Shown: positions 21,201-31,874, numbered from the stretch's first letter. The stretch is DNA of 64,000 nt from Naumovozyma dairenensis CBS 421 (GCF_000227115.2 NC_016484.1:930001-994000); one strand, 5' to 3'. Notes: generated by a model from the sequence alone, not told the origin. Program-made: numbers and translations.

Positions 21201-22136
21201 TGATGTGGAAAAGTTCGATAACAATTCTTGTAAGGATTGTTTTGATGATGATAGTAATTCTATTGAGGTTGATAGATTGTCAATTTCTTCTCTATAGTGC
21301 GTTTCTAGTAGCTTCAAGTTTTGGACTTTCGACAAAACCTTTTGAAACTCTTGATTAGATTTAAATAATTTATCAGATTGTTCAGTAATTTTCTTCAATT
21401 CTTTTTCAATATCGGTTACTTTTCCTTGATATTCATCAACTTGACCTTGTAATTGGACGATGGTCATCTTTGTGCTTTTAGATCTATCTCTATCAACTTT
21501 TAAGTGCTCTACAGATTGCTTCAGTAATTTAATATCAATAGCCATTTCTTTCTTGATATTTTTCAAGTTATCAATTGCTTTAGTGAACTTCATTGCTTGA
21601 AAGATTTCATTCAAATTTTTTTTCAAATTGGAAGGTTCACTTAACGGCCATAAACTATCTTCCTGATGGCAAAAAATAACATATTCAAGAATTGCCTTAG
21701 GAACACCTAAATATAATGGGACTTGGGTGTCTAATTCCACTGATCTTGTGCTCAAAGTAGATCTATCCCCATTCTGGTTGATTGCAGCTAATTGACCCTC
21801 TAAAGTCTTAAAAGTGTTGGTGGTTTTCTTGGCTAAAAGTTGAATATTTCTGGTAACGATCATTGTAATACCATTGGCGCTTGTAAACGCCAGTTTCACT
21901 TGAGCTCTGACATCTCTTTCACCTGTAATCTTGGGATCGTGAACAAAGACACCGCCCTTGCTATTGGGAGGCAAATCCCCTGTAGTAGCATATTTAAGAC
22001 ATTCAATAATTGTGGTCTTACCAGAACCATTCATACCTACGATCAACGTCAGTGGCTTCCCGAACTCGATGGTTTCCCTGTCATTGGAATCGAAGGATCT
22101 AATACCTTGAATAGATAGCTTATAAATAGCACTCAT
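18219..22136 (-). CDS. RAD50: DNA repair ATPase Rad50
   Basis: SMC-like ATPase of the Mre11-Rad50-Xrs2 complex, acting in double-strand break ends, telomere maintenance and checkpoint signalling. The 1305-residue protein has Walker A GMNGSGKT (residues 34-41) and then a very long coiled coil. The coil is interrupted by the zinc hook Cys-x-x-Cys (CYLC, about residues 680-683), and it ends with the ABC signature CSAGQKVLASI and Walker B/D-loop VIALDEPTTNLDEEN near the C-terminus. Length and motif spacing equal the family. The start is the only sensible ATG. It is divergent from NRD1. Confidence 0.98.
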   Translation of the reverse strand: MSAIYKLSIQGIRSFDSNDRETIEFGKPLTLIVGMNGSGKTTIIECLKYATTGDLPPNSKGGVFVHDPKITGERDVRAQVKLAFTSANGITMIVTRNIQLLAKKTTNTFKTLEGQLAAINQNGDRSTLSTRSVELDTQVPLYLGVPKAILEYVIFCHQEDSLWPLSEPSNLKKNLNEIFQAMKFTKAIDNLKNIKKEMAIDIKLLKQSVEHLKVDRDRSKSTKMTIVQLQGQVDEYQGKVTDIEKELKKITEQSDKLFKSNQEFQKVLSKVQNLKLLETHYREEIDNLSTSIELLSSSKQSLQELLSNFSTSLQEKENEVLQTENKITTLKNKANVQQSELTKLIRRQGELQAGKESYEKNTNTLQTMAKEFSSRYKINFSDTDSMDSFIKLSSDFVSSLSVSLLSYESEATKAIRKAETRSNEATKSETIQRQRLEYSRKDLEKLNTEIEKLTSEFKNNEYTKEDLEMERKKLEDYHEKVRDWEKTDVITELNSKLKQKNDQMIISENELEQIQEKIMKTNQQADLFAKLGIMKKSLYEKTEALNELIEKFNDDPKSKEWGLSANSDIDIDFKKYFINMQKQIALNNKDIHSSNKEYTESSIRLSNTQRELKKLKSTEEEITKRLEESLPEDCPIDEYNDVVVEAELSYKTALENLKMHQTTLDFNRKALEIADRDNCCYLCARKFETDDFRGKILQQLRAKTDANFENTLKETVKEEKEYLDGLRALERDFLSLTTCKDDYKSLTSRVDEYEKDVSRLKNKFDEFELKGENLKSDRDYAERILRAICEEIVYLRKEVKSLEKNVQDVAEELRIYGDSDGGVQTVEELSHQQQEKNALLRQLRKDVQDLQNERESKTREHSALLTVIKERNLKVNEIERGLQRSENIKKDIIAKEHEVDTLGVRIQNLEEEINVLLGEKEIAAKLLNETRLEYNEEIESQRGNIDNIKRYLDRFNDLKSDVDTFSTQGFAELEDCTVKLAKVQEDLEVAGKNIEETQDELNLHREKLKDSNNEKKNLEQNLRLIELQERLKETEVEVSGLNIQNAEAERDKYQQESSRLRNLFERLSAENAGKMGEVKQLQSQIEGLKHQLRSDYKDIDDKYHKNWVELQTRTFVTDDIETYSKALDSAIMRYHGLKMQDINRIIDELWKRTYTGTDIDTIKIRSDEVTSGVRGKSYNYRVVMYKQDAELDMRGRCSAGQKVLASIIIRLALSETFGTNCGVIALDEPTTNLDEENIESLAKALNNIIGLRRHQKNFQLIVITHDEKFLNHMNASQFTDHFFRIKRDDRQKSQIEWVDISKVSE

Positions 22137-22953
22137 GAGACCAATACTTCACGATAGATATCTTTTGAATTAGACAAAAATTATAAATATACGCCAGCAA
22201 TATCGATACTTTCCTAAGTTTTTTAATATGAATGCTCTCACACAGTTGTTACCGTTTATAATGAATAATTGCAGATTCTTTACAAATAATTTAATGTCCT
22301 CTATGCCTCCGGAAACACTTCCAGTCATGTGTAGGGTTACCCGTATTATCATATCAAATTTCCCCAAAGAGGAAACCCCCAATAATCAAAAAAACTAAAT
22401 GGAGGGAAAAGTATAAAAGGAGCAACGGATTTTCACAATTCTCGCTTCCCGACTTCTTTTTTTTCCTGTTTGTTTTGCCCCCTCTTAGCTTTCCTCCTAT
22501 AAGACAACACATAACTCCTAATTGTTTGAGTAAACCATAGAATATAGATTATAGAATCAATAGACAAAACATAGATTATTCCTGTTTTGTTGAATAATTG
22601 TTCCTATTATAAAGCGCATAACTACACCGTATTAATTTGGGTTCTTCTCTGGTAAATTATTTATTTTATCATAAGAGAAAATTTTACCGTATCCTCATTC
22701 TCTAAAAATTCTTCTTTTGTGATAAAAACACTGTATTTTTGATTGTAAAAATCGAGAAGAGCAATATATCGATCGATTAAAGAAAACAAAAGCGAAGAAA
22801 ACTACAAAAAAAGCTGTATCCAATCTATATTCTCTATATATATTTGTCGATCCAGTTGCTGTAGAAAACCCTTATTCCTTTAAAGTATATTCGATACAAA
22901 AAGGACAGTACTAGAGAGTACCACTGAACTAAATTCAACTTAATTAGGCAATA
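22137..22953. promoter_or_regulatory. RAD50/NRD1 divergent promoter region
   Basis: An 817-base divergent spacer. It has a Reb1-type TTACCCG at 22337-22343, poly-T tracts (about 22457), a TATATATATT stretch about 115 bases before NRD1, and a long A-rich leader. The long NRD1-proximal leader could host the autoregulatory early-termination region known for S. cerevisiae NRD1, but specific Nrd1/Nab3 sites were not scored. Confidence 0.45.
22337..22343 (+). promoter_or_regulatory. Reb1-type site TTACCCG
   Basis: Exact core match in the RAD50/NRD1 divergent promoter, about 200 bases upstream of RAD50. Confidence 0.45.
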
Positions 22954-24828
22954 ATGAGCGAAAATAATTCCGGATTTGAAAATTTCGTAACTACCTTGGA
23001 ATCCTTTAAAAGCTTACAATCTGGTATTTCTGGATCACGTATAAAGAAATTAACCAATTTTGCACTTGAGAATGTCGAACTAGAAGAAAAAATGGTTTCT
23101 TCAATAATAAATTATTCAAAAACTTGTCAAGATAGTCATAAATTAGGTGCTTTATATATTATTGATTCCATAGCAAAGGTATATCTAGAGCAAGCAAGAG
23201 CCCACAAACAATATATTAAATCAACCGCTAAGCCAGGTACTTATGCTCACGCTGTTTATGTACTTGGTGAAGCAATCCAAGATTTATTATATGATTCCAT
23301 ATCTAAGAGTAATGCAGAAAATACTGAGAAGGTTCGTATGCTTATCGATATTTGGGATAGAGTGGGACTTTTCCCAAAAGGTCACTTGAACGCAATTAGA
23401 GCCAAATGTTTTGCCATGGGCGATTATAATTCAACTTCAGCTTCGCTCTCCAATGCTTTTAACAAGCATAAATCAGACGATGCTAAAATTACCTATGCTC
23501 AAGATCCACAAGAAAGATGTACCCAAATATTGAATAACTTGAACGATAGTAGCAATCTTTCCTCTAAGAACCATACTCACTTAAATGTTTCTATACCTGC
23601 TGAATTAACTAATTCGTCCGTTCCATCTAAACAACAAGATGCATTAGTACAACTTTTAATTACCATTCAACAACAGTTAAAATCTGCTTCGTCTACTTCA
23701 TCAAGAAGATCTTCTGTAATTGCTCCTCCTCCACCATCTCAAGTTGCTCATGTTACTACAGAATATGGTAGTAGACGTCTACGAGAACGTAATGAAGAAG
23801 ATAGACATGTCAGTAAAAGATCATACCGCTCGAGGTCTCCACCATCGGGAAGACGTAATTCATTGAATAATCGTAATCAAAATGTCGGTCACATGAACAA
23901 TAATAATAATAACAATAATTATAACATCAATAGCGATAATTTCTCAACTGTCATTGGTATGAATAATCATCATTTATACCCAAATGAAATGAATATTCCA
24001 TCAAATTCTCATTACAGAGTTAAAAATGTTGGATTTGATCCAAGTTTACCACCTGATCATGTCAAAGTCTTCAGTAGAACTTTATTTATTGGAGGTGTTC
24101 CAATGCATATGAAAGAATGGGAACTTTCAAACATTTTAAAACCATTTGCTGAAGTTCAATCTGTTATTTTAAATAATCAAAGAAAACATGCCTTTGTCAA
24201 AGTTTATTCAAGACAAGAAGCTGAGAATGTTTTAATGAATTTTAATAGAGATGGTTCTTATAATCTGAGAACTCGTTGGGGGGTTGGGTTCGGTCCAAGA
24301 GATTGTTGTGATTATCAAAACGGTATAAGTATAATTCCTTTGAAAAGGCTAACAGAAGCAGATCAAAAATGGGCTGTAAGTGCACAATGGGGTGGTACTG
24401 GTGGTCAAGAATTAACAACTGGTTTAGTCTTTGATGAACCTGATATCATTATCGGTGATGGTGTTTCTTCAAAAGTTATCTCACAAAGGATGCCAACAGA
24501 TGGTACAAGGAATGGACCAAGATCACTTAAACGTAATCCAATGCCTCTTCAATCTGGTTCTTATGCCACCCCGCCCCAGCAACAGCAGCCTCCACAAATG
24601 GTTCAACCACAACCATATGGATCACCAAACCAACTGTATGGCCAATTACAACCAAATATGCTTCCGCCACAACAGCAACAACAACAATCTTATTATGCAA
24701 TGAATGGACAACAACAAGTACCACCTCCCCCACCACCACAACAACAAGTACAACAAAATGTAGCAGATCCAACAGCTCAACTAAATTCATTAATGAATAT
24801 GTTAAACCAACAACAGCAACGTAGCTAG
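22954..24828 (+). CDS. NRD1: Transcription termination factor Nrd1
   Basis: RNA-binding subunit of the Nrd1-Nab3-Sen1 complex that terminates snRNA, snoRNA and cryptic transcripts and couples them to the exosome. The 624-residue protein has an N-terminal CTD-interacting domain (about 1-150, with LGALYIIDSIAKVY). An Arg/Ser and Asn-rich region follows (about 250-340). A single RRM sits at about 372-440 (RTLFIGGVP as RNP2 and KHAFVKVYS as RNP1), and the C-terminus is Pro/Gln-rich (about 530-624). Length is a little above the ~575 of S. cerevisiae because of the Asn and Gln runs. It is head-to-tail with MRPL17, but the spacer is much enlarged (2.4 kb). Confidence 0.95.
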   Translation: MSENNSGFENFVTTLESFKSLQSGISGSRIKKLTNFALENVELEEKMVSSIINYSKTCQDSHKLGALYIIDSIAKVYLEQARAHKQYIKSTAKPGTYAHAVYVLGEAIQDLLYDSISKSNAENTEKVRMLIDIWDRVGLFPKGHLNAIRAKCFAMGDYNSTSASLSNAFNKHKSDDAKITYAQDPQERCTQILNNLNDSSNLSSKNHTHLNVSIPAELTNSSVPSKQQDALVQLLITIQQQLKSASSTSSRRSSVIAPPPPSQVAHVTTEYGSRRLRERNEEDRHVSKRSYRSRSPPSGRRNSLNNRNQNVGHMNNNNNNNNYNINSDNFSTVIGMNNHHLYPNEMNIPSNSHYRVKNVGFDPSLPPDHVKVFSRTLFIGGVPMHMKEWELSNILKPFAEVQSVILNNQRKHAFVKVYSRQEAENVLMNFNRDGSYNLRTRWGVGFGPRDCCDYQNGISIIPLKRLTEADQKWAVSAQWGGTGGQELTTGLVFDEPDIIIGDGVSSKVISQRMPTDGTRNGPRSLKRNPMPLQSGSYATPPQQQQPPQMVQPQPYGSPNQLYGQLQPNMLPPQQQQQQSYYAMNGQQQVPPPPPPQQQVQQNVADPTAQLNSLMNMLNQQQQRS

Positions 24829-26355
24829 TTTTATACCTACCTTAATGGAAGCATAAACTATATATGTATATAATATTAAAGATATAAACTATCAATTATG
24901 TTTTAAATTAAAAAAAAAATTTGCCCAGTAGTGACCCCATTCGGTTGTTTTCTCCATGACTTCTAAACTTATAACCGAAGTATATTATTTTTCCTGACAA
25001 GGTAAAATACAAATACGATATTCTAACAATTATTGTTATAATCAGACATAAAGAACAACTACAATAAATACTCAGTACTTATATATATCCTATTGTATGG
25101 AATATGTTTAATCTCCTTGTGGCCTTGTTTCTTTTCATCGAGCCTTGTTGTTTATGCTCGGCGGCTAATAAACCATCTTTGAGAAAAACATAGCTTGCCC
25201 TTTTTCTCCGCAAACTTGCTGTGTGAAAATTCGAGTGTGTCATTTGGTTTTATGTGTCCGGTGAGAGAGGTGTAGTGTTACACTCAAACTATCTTACATT
25301 CACGTATAATTCGAGGTAAGAAGATACCTTATCTTCTTCTGTTCTTTATCCTGCCAGATTGTCTTCTTAAAAAAGTGTGGCTAATAGAAAGAAGCAAAGA
25401 ATGGCTTCTGAGGTGACAGTCACCCTGATGGTATATCATAATAATACAAGTATGGTCTTCTTCAATATTCTTCATTTTGTCTTTGGTATTTTCCTGCGTT
25501 ATATAGAGTTTATGTATGAATTCCTATTTTGGAAGTCTTTAGCGACGGAGCTGTTCAACACTAGCTATTTAAGCTTATTTAAATGACGCAATTTTCAAAT
25601 AAAAAAGAAACACTCATAAATGCCATAGCCTATGTTAAATTCACATAGCTAATGCTTTCTTTTGTGGGAATAGTTCCAAATTAATGGTCCCCTCGTTGAG
25701 ATACATAGATACATAGTCTGCGTTAAGTAAGAAGTTTGTGCTGTAGAAGGCCCTCTCAGCGCAAAGAGGTCAAGTTTACCACACTGTTTGAATGTGAAAA
25801 TAAAGAAACAACTCAATAGGGTATACTAAACTCTTTGAAACTTAATGTGGGCGAAGACTATATATAGGGAGAAGAAATGTATATTAGATCACTCCTAAGT
25901 AGAAAGAAAGATAGAGAACAGAAATCATAATAAAAGAATCAATTGATATGTTCTAAAGTATATGTAAATATTAAGTATTAAACTACATAGTCACTACAAT
26001 TACATCAACATCATGGACGCTAACAACGAAAACATCAATATTAGTTACAAAAACAAACGGATACCGTGAGTTCAGAGTTTCATCAACACAATTTTCTTGA
26101 TTGGAATAGTGTTGATGATTTTTAGTAACAGGTTTACCTTGTCCAATCTTCTTGATAGTACCCTCAAAAATGAGAAATATGTTGTCTAGATAGGTTTTCT
26201 ATCACTCAAGCTTTTGTCAGAATTTTGTTTATTTTTGAATTCTTAAATTAAGTTTCTTGAAAATTTCCCAAATTAAAAAAATAAGGAAATTTAAGTATGA
26301 AAAATAAACAAATTTACAAAAATTATTACATAAAAAATCAAAAAATCACCACAAC
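24829..26355. other. Gene-poor spacer after NRD1
   Basis: About 1.5 kb with no credible ORF. A short open frame starting ATGGACGC at 26013 soon stops. It is preceded by ACAATTACATCAACATC, reminiscent of the LTR-gag junction of Ty elements, so some of this may be retrotransposon debris. A GTGTTGATGA word occurs near a complementary TCATCAACAC (about 26085-26115). No tRNA was recognised here. Confidence 0.35.
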
Positions 26356-26705
26356 TGTGCTGATTTAGCACTAGAGCCACGGGAGTCTATTTGTTCATTT
26401 ACCTGAGAGTTATCAGGGCCGTCTTGAGTATTGTTGTTGTTGTTCATAATGCAGTTGTTGATGATGTTGTGTATTAATTATGTAATAGTTATTTACTAGT
26501 GTATGTGGCTAATTCATTATGTCTATTATATGGTAGTTCTTCTATTCTTCAGTTTTAGTACATATTCAAGGAGGGTCTCTCTATCTTCTATCTTATTACA
26601 ATATCCACGTATATATTCCACACCGCAGTCCAAGGGGTTGATCCGGGCTACATATATTCACTCACACAACAACCTTAAACTATATTTCCTCACTTTTTCT
26701 AGATT
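26356..26705 (+). mobile_element. Decayed solo-LTR-like sequence, copy A
   Basis: It begins TGTGCTGATTTAGCACTAGAG and shares an ordered series of words with two other places in the window (26747 and 43891): CACTAGAGCC, then (G/A)AGTTATCAG, then TCTTGA, and later TATATTCA-CTCACACAA. TG at the left edge and interspersed, diverged copies point to a solo LTR of a Ty-like element. The right edge is uncertain by about 50 bases. No internal gag/pol region accompanies it. Confidence 0.55.
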
Positions 26706-26746
26706 AAGGTTGTTCTCCACACCCTCTCAAAAAGAGCCATCAGAAG

Positions 26747-26940
26747 TGTTCTCACTTAACACTAGAGCCAAGGAAGGGTTCTGTGTCTGAGAGTTATCAG
26801 TGTAATCTTGAGCGTCAGTATTACTCTGTCCATTTATTTACTCCACATTATAGTTCAATTGAGGATAAAATGAATACGCTTATATTCATTCAATTGTCAT
26901 TCACTCACACAAAGAAGTTTGCTGGCATTTCACTGTTTGG
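26747..26940 (+). mobile_element. Internally deleted LTR-like sequence, copy B
   Basis: It begins TGTTCTCACTTAACACTAGAG, directly after copy A. It keeps the left block (CACTAGAGCC, GAGAGTTATCAGTGTAATCTTGA) and the right block (CCATTTATTTACT, ATATTCATT, CTCACACAA) found in copy C, but lacks roughly 100 bases between them. The right edge is approximate. Confidence 0.5.
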
Positions 26941-27228
26941 CGTCTGTCACTTTTAACTAGAAGTTGTTACCAACTACTACAATCCGCGAAGCTACCCTTG
27001 AAGTACAAAACGGATACTTTTCAAACCATTCTTTAAATTAATGAACTATAACATACAACATGAAATTCTCGAATATAAATCTGCTTCAAAGAAATTGACC
27101 TTTAGGTTCTCATAATTAGGAAGAAACCACATGGGAGAATAATAGAGACGTCATAGCAACAAGGGAGGCAATTTTTTTGCAGGTAAAAACTACAATATTG
27201 AAAGAGATCCAGAAGTGCCATATTCGTG

Positions 27229-28056
27229 ATGAAAAGAACACTTTCCAAAACGACGGCGACGCCCATAATAAGATCAGCAATGATTCTATCACGAATCCCT
27301 ATAGTAGTCCGTGAATTGACCAAATTGGAATCAAACTATTACAAATATCAATCAGAATTAGAGAAAAGATTAATGTGGACGTTTCCTGACTATTATTATT
27401 TCAAGAAAGGTTCCCTTTCGGAACATAAATTTATTAAGGCTCAAAATTACCCCGTAAGTAAAATCCCTGGAGTTTGGTACCCTCATGGTATACCTGATAT
27501 TAAACGTAGAAGAGAAAGAAGATCGAAACAAGAAATCGTCTTACCTAGAGATAAGATCGAGGATGATGTTTCATTAGTCGGTTCCTCTGGATCAACTAAG
27601 GGAAGTACTGATGGTGCGAAGGGTAGTATTTCCAGACCAATTGTGCCAAATGATTTGAAGACTGAAGCTGATAAGAAGGGGAATCTGCAGACTGTGGAAA
27701 GAGAGTTATCAAGGACATTATACCTTCTTGTTCAAGATGAGAACCTTGGTTGGAAGTTCCCATCATTTGTTGTGGAGGGCAATGATAAGGGACTGCATGA
27801 TATTGCTGAGCAAGCGATCAAATCATTAAGTCAAAATGAAATTAATACATGGCTTGTTTCAAAGACTCCTGTGGCAGTCTTTGAAGATAGTGATGATGGA
27901 TCGTATGAATTTTTTCTAAAATCACATATTTTGGCTGGAACATTTGCAATGAAGGATAACACATTTAAACAATTTGCATGGTTAACAAAAGATGAAATAA
28001 AAAATCATGTCACGGAGCAGTATTTTAGAAATGTGGAATTTTTATTAGCAAATTAA
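27229..28056 (+). CDS. MRPL17: Mitochondrial large ribosomal subunit protein Mrpl17 (mL46)
   Basis: Structural protein of the mitochondrial large ribosomal subunit with a Nudix-like fold. The ORF opens with GTG, so the first ATG (27229) is used, giving 275 residues, close to the yeast size. The N-terminus (MKRTLSKTTATPIIRSAMIL) is rich in Arg/Lys/Ser/Thr without acidic residues, as expected for a mitochondrial presequence. Conserved elements include the ELEKRLMWTFPDYYYFKKG segment (about 44-62), PGVWYPHGIPDIKRRRER, and LSRTLYLLVQDENLGWKFPSF. It is convergent with TEX1 as in YNL252C/YNL253W. Confidence 0.92.
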   Translation: MKRTLSKTTATPIIRSAMILSRIPIVVRELTKLESNYYKYQSELEKRLMWTFPDYYYFKKGSLSEHKFIKAQNYPVSKIPGVWYPHGIPDIKRRRERRSKQEIVLPRDKIEDDVSLVGSSGSTKGSTDGAKGSISRPIVPNDLKTEADKKGNLQTVERELSRTLYLLVQDENLGWKFPSFVVEGNDKGLHDIAEQAIKSLSQNEINTWLVSKTPVAVFEDSDDGSYEFFLKSHILAGTFAMKDNTFKQFAWLTKDEIKNHVTEQYFRNVEFLLAN

Positions 28057-28363
28057 AATGAAGAGAGAAAGGATAAATAATGAATTTCAAAACAGATAAC
28101 CTACAGCATCGATATTCAGGACACCCCAAAAGTATATGTATTTTATAAAAGCATGTACACAAATTTAAAACATGTAAATAATACAAAATTATCATTCGTT
28201 TATATCTTACGAGGTTGTACAAATACGTATATATTCTATTTCGGAAAAGATAGGATATAAGGACAAGTAATCTAGTCTACGACCCCGTCTATACCATTAG
28301 TGCCTGTTCCTTATATAGACATATATAGCATGGTAGCCATGTATGTAAACTACTTCAAGACGA
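28057..28363. other. MRPL17-TEX1 convergent intergenic
   Basis: A 307-base AT-rich spacer that should carry both 3' ends; TATATA-type words occur around 28200 and 28312. No gene is seen. Confidence 0.4.
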
Positions 28364-29839
28364 CTATTGATTGAACCTACTTGGACGATCTCTTGGAATA
28401 CCTTGCCTTTTTGATCCATCTCTATCTGTTCTCTCTCTGTCCATTTTCTGTACGCCTTTAGAGACTCTACTTATATTGCCTTGACGAGAACGACGAATGG
28501 AATCTGAATTCTCCCTTCTGCTACTACTCATACTCGAGTTGTTATTTTTAACATTAGCAGCATTACGAGGATCATTAGAAGAATGATTATAGTCTCCCGA
28601 CAGTTTGTTATTTTTTAGCAGTTGCAAAGCCCTTTCATACTCTACCCCCCACACTTTAACTGGATCAGAGACGCCTACAAGAGTTGAAAATACCTTTATC
28701 GTATCATTCTTATCAGATAAAACAAACCAAAAATTATTGGGGAAAAATTTAACTATTAATTGGGAATTATAATCTTCAAAATCCATGCTATTTATCAATT
28801 CACCTGTATTAATATTGAAAACTCTGAACTTATTATCTCCAGAACATACAACAAGTGTCTTCCCTATATAATCGATATCCATGGACAATACGGCACCATT
28901 GATCCCATTAAATATCATAGAACAACACATGGTTTTAATGTCCCAAATGGCACAAGTTCCATCTGAGCTTCCGGTTGCTACAAACCGGCCCCATGGATCC
29001 ATCTTAATTGCCGATACGGATGACCTATGGGCACATAACGAAAACCTCAAGCTAAATCTTGTACATACATTATCAGTATTACTACCAGGACTATTATCAT
29101 TAATTTTTTCTTCATTGTCTAATGTTAAGACAGCAAGGTAACCGCTTTTGAATCCAATGAACAAATTCCTCCCTGAATTATCCCAAGAAATAAAATAAAC
29201 AATATCATTTTTTCTTATATCTGAAACATTCAAAGTTGACACCAGCGAATAATCTTCTTTAACATTGAACAAATAAATACATTCACTCTTGGTAGTGGCA
29301 ACAAGCCAGTCACCCTTGGGATCAAATGAACATTTATTAATCTTACTCTTATTCCCCAATGAATTAATAGTTTTCAATTTATTTATACTGGGTGATTGAT
29401 CAGGTTTCCAAATTAAAATTTCGTTAGAATTAGAAACAGTAGCAAATTCATTCAAATCAGATGGATTAAATGATAAATCAGTAATGACACGATCATTCCC
29501 TGTAGCATCCTTCAAATAATGTTTCTTCGCCTTGATGAATGAAGGTAATTGAATATTACTCCAAACTGTAAGTGAACCATCTACTCTACTATAGGCTAAA
29601 TATTTACCAGTCGGATGAAATTCTAATGCTAAGATTTCATTTGGCGTCATTTGCGATGAGGAAAACCGAGATTTGGATTTAGTGATAACATGAGTATATC
29701 TGTCGTCTTCAATGAATGAAGAATGGTTGGAATGAAGAGCAGTAGTAAAGAATTGGGAGGTCATATCATTAGCAACTTGTGTATTCATTGTTGTTTGATT
29801 TACAAATGATTGTAATTTTTTAGCACTAAGTTCTGTCAT
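28364..29839 (-). CDS. TEX1: TREX/THO-associated WD40 protein Tex1
   Basis: Tex1 (THOC3 in animals) is a WD40 subunit of the THO/TREX complex that couples transcription to mRNA export. The 491-residue protein has a WD40 propeller at about 50-400, with repeats such as EFHPTGKYLAYSRVDGSLTVW and SCDGTCAIWDIKT-like blades (MDPWGRFVATGSSDGTCAIWD). A basic, Arg/Ser/Asp-rich tail (about 440-491) makes it longer than the ~420-residue S. cerevisiae protein. In S. cerevisiae the next gene is RTC4, whereas here about 19.7 kb of adhesin DNA intervenes. Confidence 0.9.
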   Translation of the reverse strand: MTELSAKKLQSFVNQTTMNTQVANDMTSQFFTTALHSNHSSFIEDDRYTHVITKSKSRFSSSQMTPNEILALEFHPTGKYLAYSRVDGSLTVWSNIQLPSFIKAKKHYLKDATGNDRVITDLSFNPSDLNEFATVSNSNEILIWKPDQSPSINKLKTINSLGNKSKINKCSFDPKGDWLVATTKSECIYLFNVKEDYSLVSTLNVSDIRKNDIVYFISWDNSGRNLFIGFKSGYLAVLTLDNEEKINDNSPGSNTDNVCTRFSLRFSLCAHRSSVSAIKMDPWGRFVATGSSDGTCAIWDIKTMCCSMIFNGINGAVLSMDIDYIGKTLVVCSGDNKFRVFNINTGELINSMDFEDYNSQLIVKFFPNNFWFVLSDKNDTIKVFSTLVGVSDPVKVWGVEYERALQLLKNNKLSGDYNHSSNDPRNAANVKNNNSSMSSSRRENSDSIRRSRQGNISRVSKGVQKMDRERTDRDGSKRQGIPRDRPSRFNQ

Positions 29840-30436
29840 GATGCTAATTTTTGATAGTTTTTTTTAGGAGTTTCTTCTCAATGAGTCAGTAAGTTACTTT
29901 GATGCAATTGGGTAACTATAAGCTTAACCTGGAAGAAAGTTCTGGTGTATCCTGTTCTTCGAGCCAACACAGCTTTAATGCCATGTCAAACTTAGACGTT
30001 ACAGTTGAAACTTTTCCATAAAGGTTATTTCGCGGCAACTTTGAAAAATTCCCAACGGTAGTTGAATCGATCTTATTTAATAACAAGTGACTGACTATTT
30101 TTTTTGAAGTTGAATATTTTTAGACCATCATTGTACTGAATGATATAAACCATAACTAACTGCCGAGAGAAATAGCTCACCTTACCAGTATGTATTGATT
30201 GTATATCTAACAACGAAGAACATTATAACTTGAGTGTCAGATCACTCATAAGATCAAGATGCAAACCGATTGAATGGTGAACTTACAAGGATAGTTGTAT
30301 AAGTTTATTCTTCTGAATGACACTCTTTATTTTTTTCTAATGATATCAGCGTACGTATTGACGGAGCAAATCTCTTTATGATGAGAATTTCAAGGTAGAA
30401 AAGTGAAAATTTATTAGGTACCTGTGATGATGATAT

Positions 30437-30712
30437 ATGGGTATGATGCTGCATAGAGTCCAGCTCATCTACACACAAATTTCATATACATATATTATAT
30501 ATGGTGACTATAACTCATTCCTTTTCCCAGATGGTGAGAAGACAATACGCTCTTATTTTTACTCGATGAACAGTACAGCTAAAACTAGCAAATTCTTTGA
30601 ACCATCTTTGCAAGGTTTAACCTTGAAGGATATCTTTTCTGATGAACATAAACACGGGGAGAAAAGGTATCATGGTTATGGTTTCTCACAAAACGAGCAA
30701 GATACCTATTGA
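30437..30712 (+). CDS. Doubtful small ORF, 91 residues
   Basis: ATG-initiated frame in the spacer upstream of the adhesins. The N-terminal part looks like random AT-rich translation. From an internal Met at residue 44 the sequence is hydrophilic and more protein-like (FFEPSLQGLTLKDIFSDEH). I do not recognise it. It could be a short genuine gene starting near residue 44, a relic, or chance. Confidence 0.2.
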   Translation: MGMMLHRVQLIYTQISYTYIIYGDYNSFLFPDGEKTIRSYFYSMNSTAKTSKFFEPSLQGLTLKDIFSDEHKHGEKRYHGYGFSQNEQDTY

Positions 30713-31874
30713 AAGACATTGACATCTTCAGTAAATGCAAAATTATTTTCAAATACTAGGTTTTACATAGTCTGTGGATTCTATACGTACATATGTACCC
30801 CAATTGAGGTCTTTCCATTGTAATTAGGAAGAGGGGAAAACGTCTCGTAACGTAAATATACGTAGTTATCGGTGTCAACTTTTTTAGACTAAGGCTAGCT
30901 TTTCTTAGCTGTACTTAGCGGTTGCCATTCAGTTACATAACCCCACTAAACTATTTTCTTGAGGGAACCTTTGAAAATAAAGTACCGTACTTAACGTTCG
31001 TGTTGAAGTCCTCGGCAAGTTATGTACCTACGTAAAAAAACCTTTGATGCTCTCTCTTGAATGAATAAAGACCATACGTAACTTTCGAATATTGACTTTC
31101 AGTACCCTACCAATGGGTGCAAGACTTCTTTAAAGCTTTTTAAATATCTATTAATAACTCTTCTGCCGTACTGAGATCTCATCCATATTTGTCAGCAATG
31201 AGCAACAGATATCTCGATTTTTATATCGGATTAACAAGGATGAGTAATTGCCACAAAACATAGGTGGGACGTACACTCAGCAATATGTACCGAAGTTGTA
31301 GATCCTTTACATTACGTCAAGTATGCTAACGTAATCTTGCTCATATAATCCACTAAAGTTGCGTGGTAATTTTGCATCCACAACCTAACTGAGCTATGTT
31401 CTAAGAAAAGTGAAAAATATCGGCTTTACTTACTACACATTGTCTTTTTAGTACTTAATGCCTTCAAGGAAAAAAAGAAGAGTATAACTCTATTCTATGA
31501 CTTCCTCCTATCAGAATTACAATGCTTCTCGTAGTAGAAAGAAATTAGATAATATACTGATGAACGCCACCGCTCCAAATTCATAGCAGTGGGTCAATTA
31601 GGATTCACACTAAACTCATGAGAGGGCTACTGGACGGCCCTTGCTTTTCCTTTCGACGATTATTCCTAGTCCATTCGAAGAAAAATATGCATAACGTACG
31701 TAACGTAGGAGATCCTCAAAAGGAAAGTCCGAGCTAAAGACGGACTCTTACGCCGGTAGTTTCCATGGAGCCGTATTTAAACCCGTAGTGCACGACCGAA
31801 AAATGCGGGAAACTTGTAGACAAGGGCTATGAAAACCGGAAGCCAAATCTTGAGAACATCCCGTAGGCCGCTTA

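Noticed and set aside
25377..25586. 69-codon ORF in the NRD1-MRPL17 spacer
   Set aside because: Starts at GTG and has no recognisable feature; region is otherwise noncoding.
31735..31765. GGAAAGTCCGAGC segment as an RNase P RNA-like motif
   Set aside because: Only a short resemblance to a conserved RNase P word; no flanking conserved regions or overall RNA structure.
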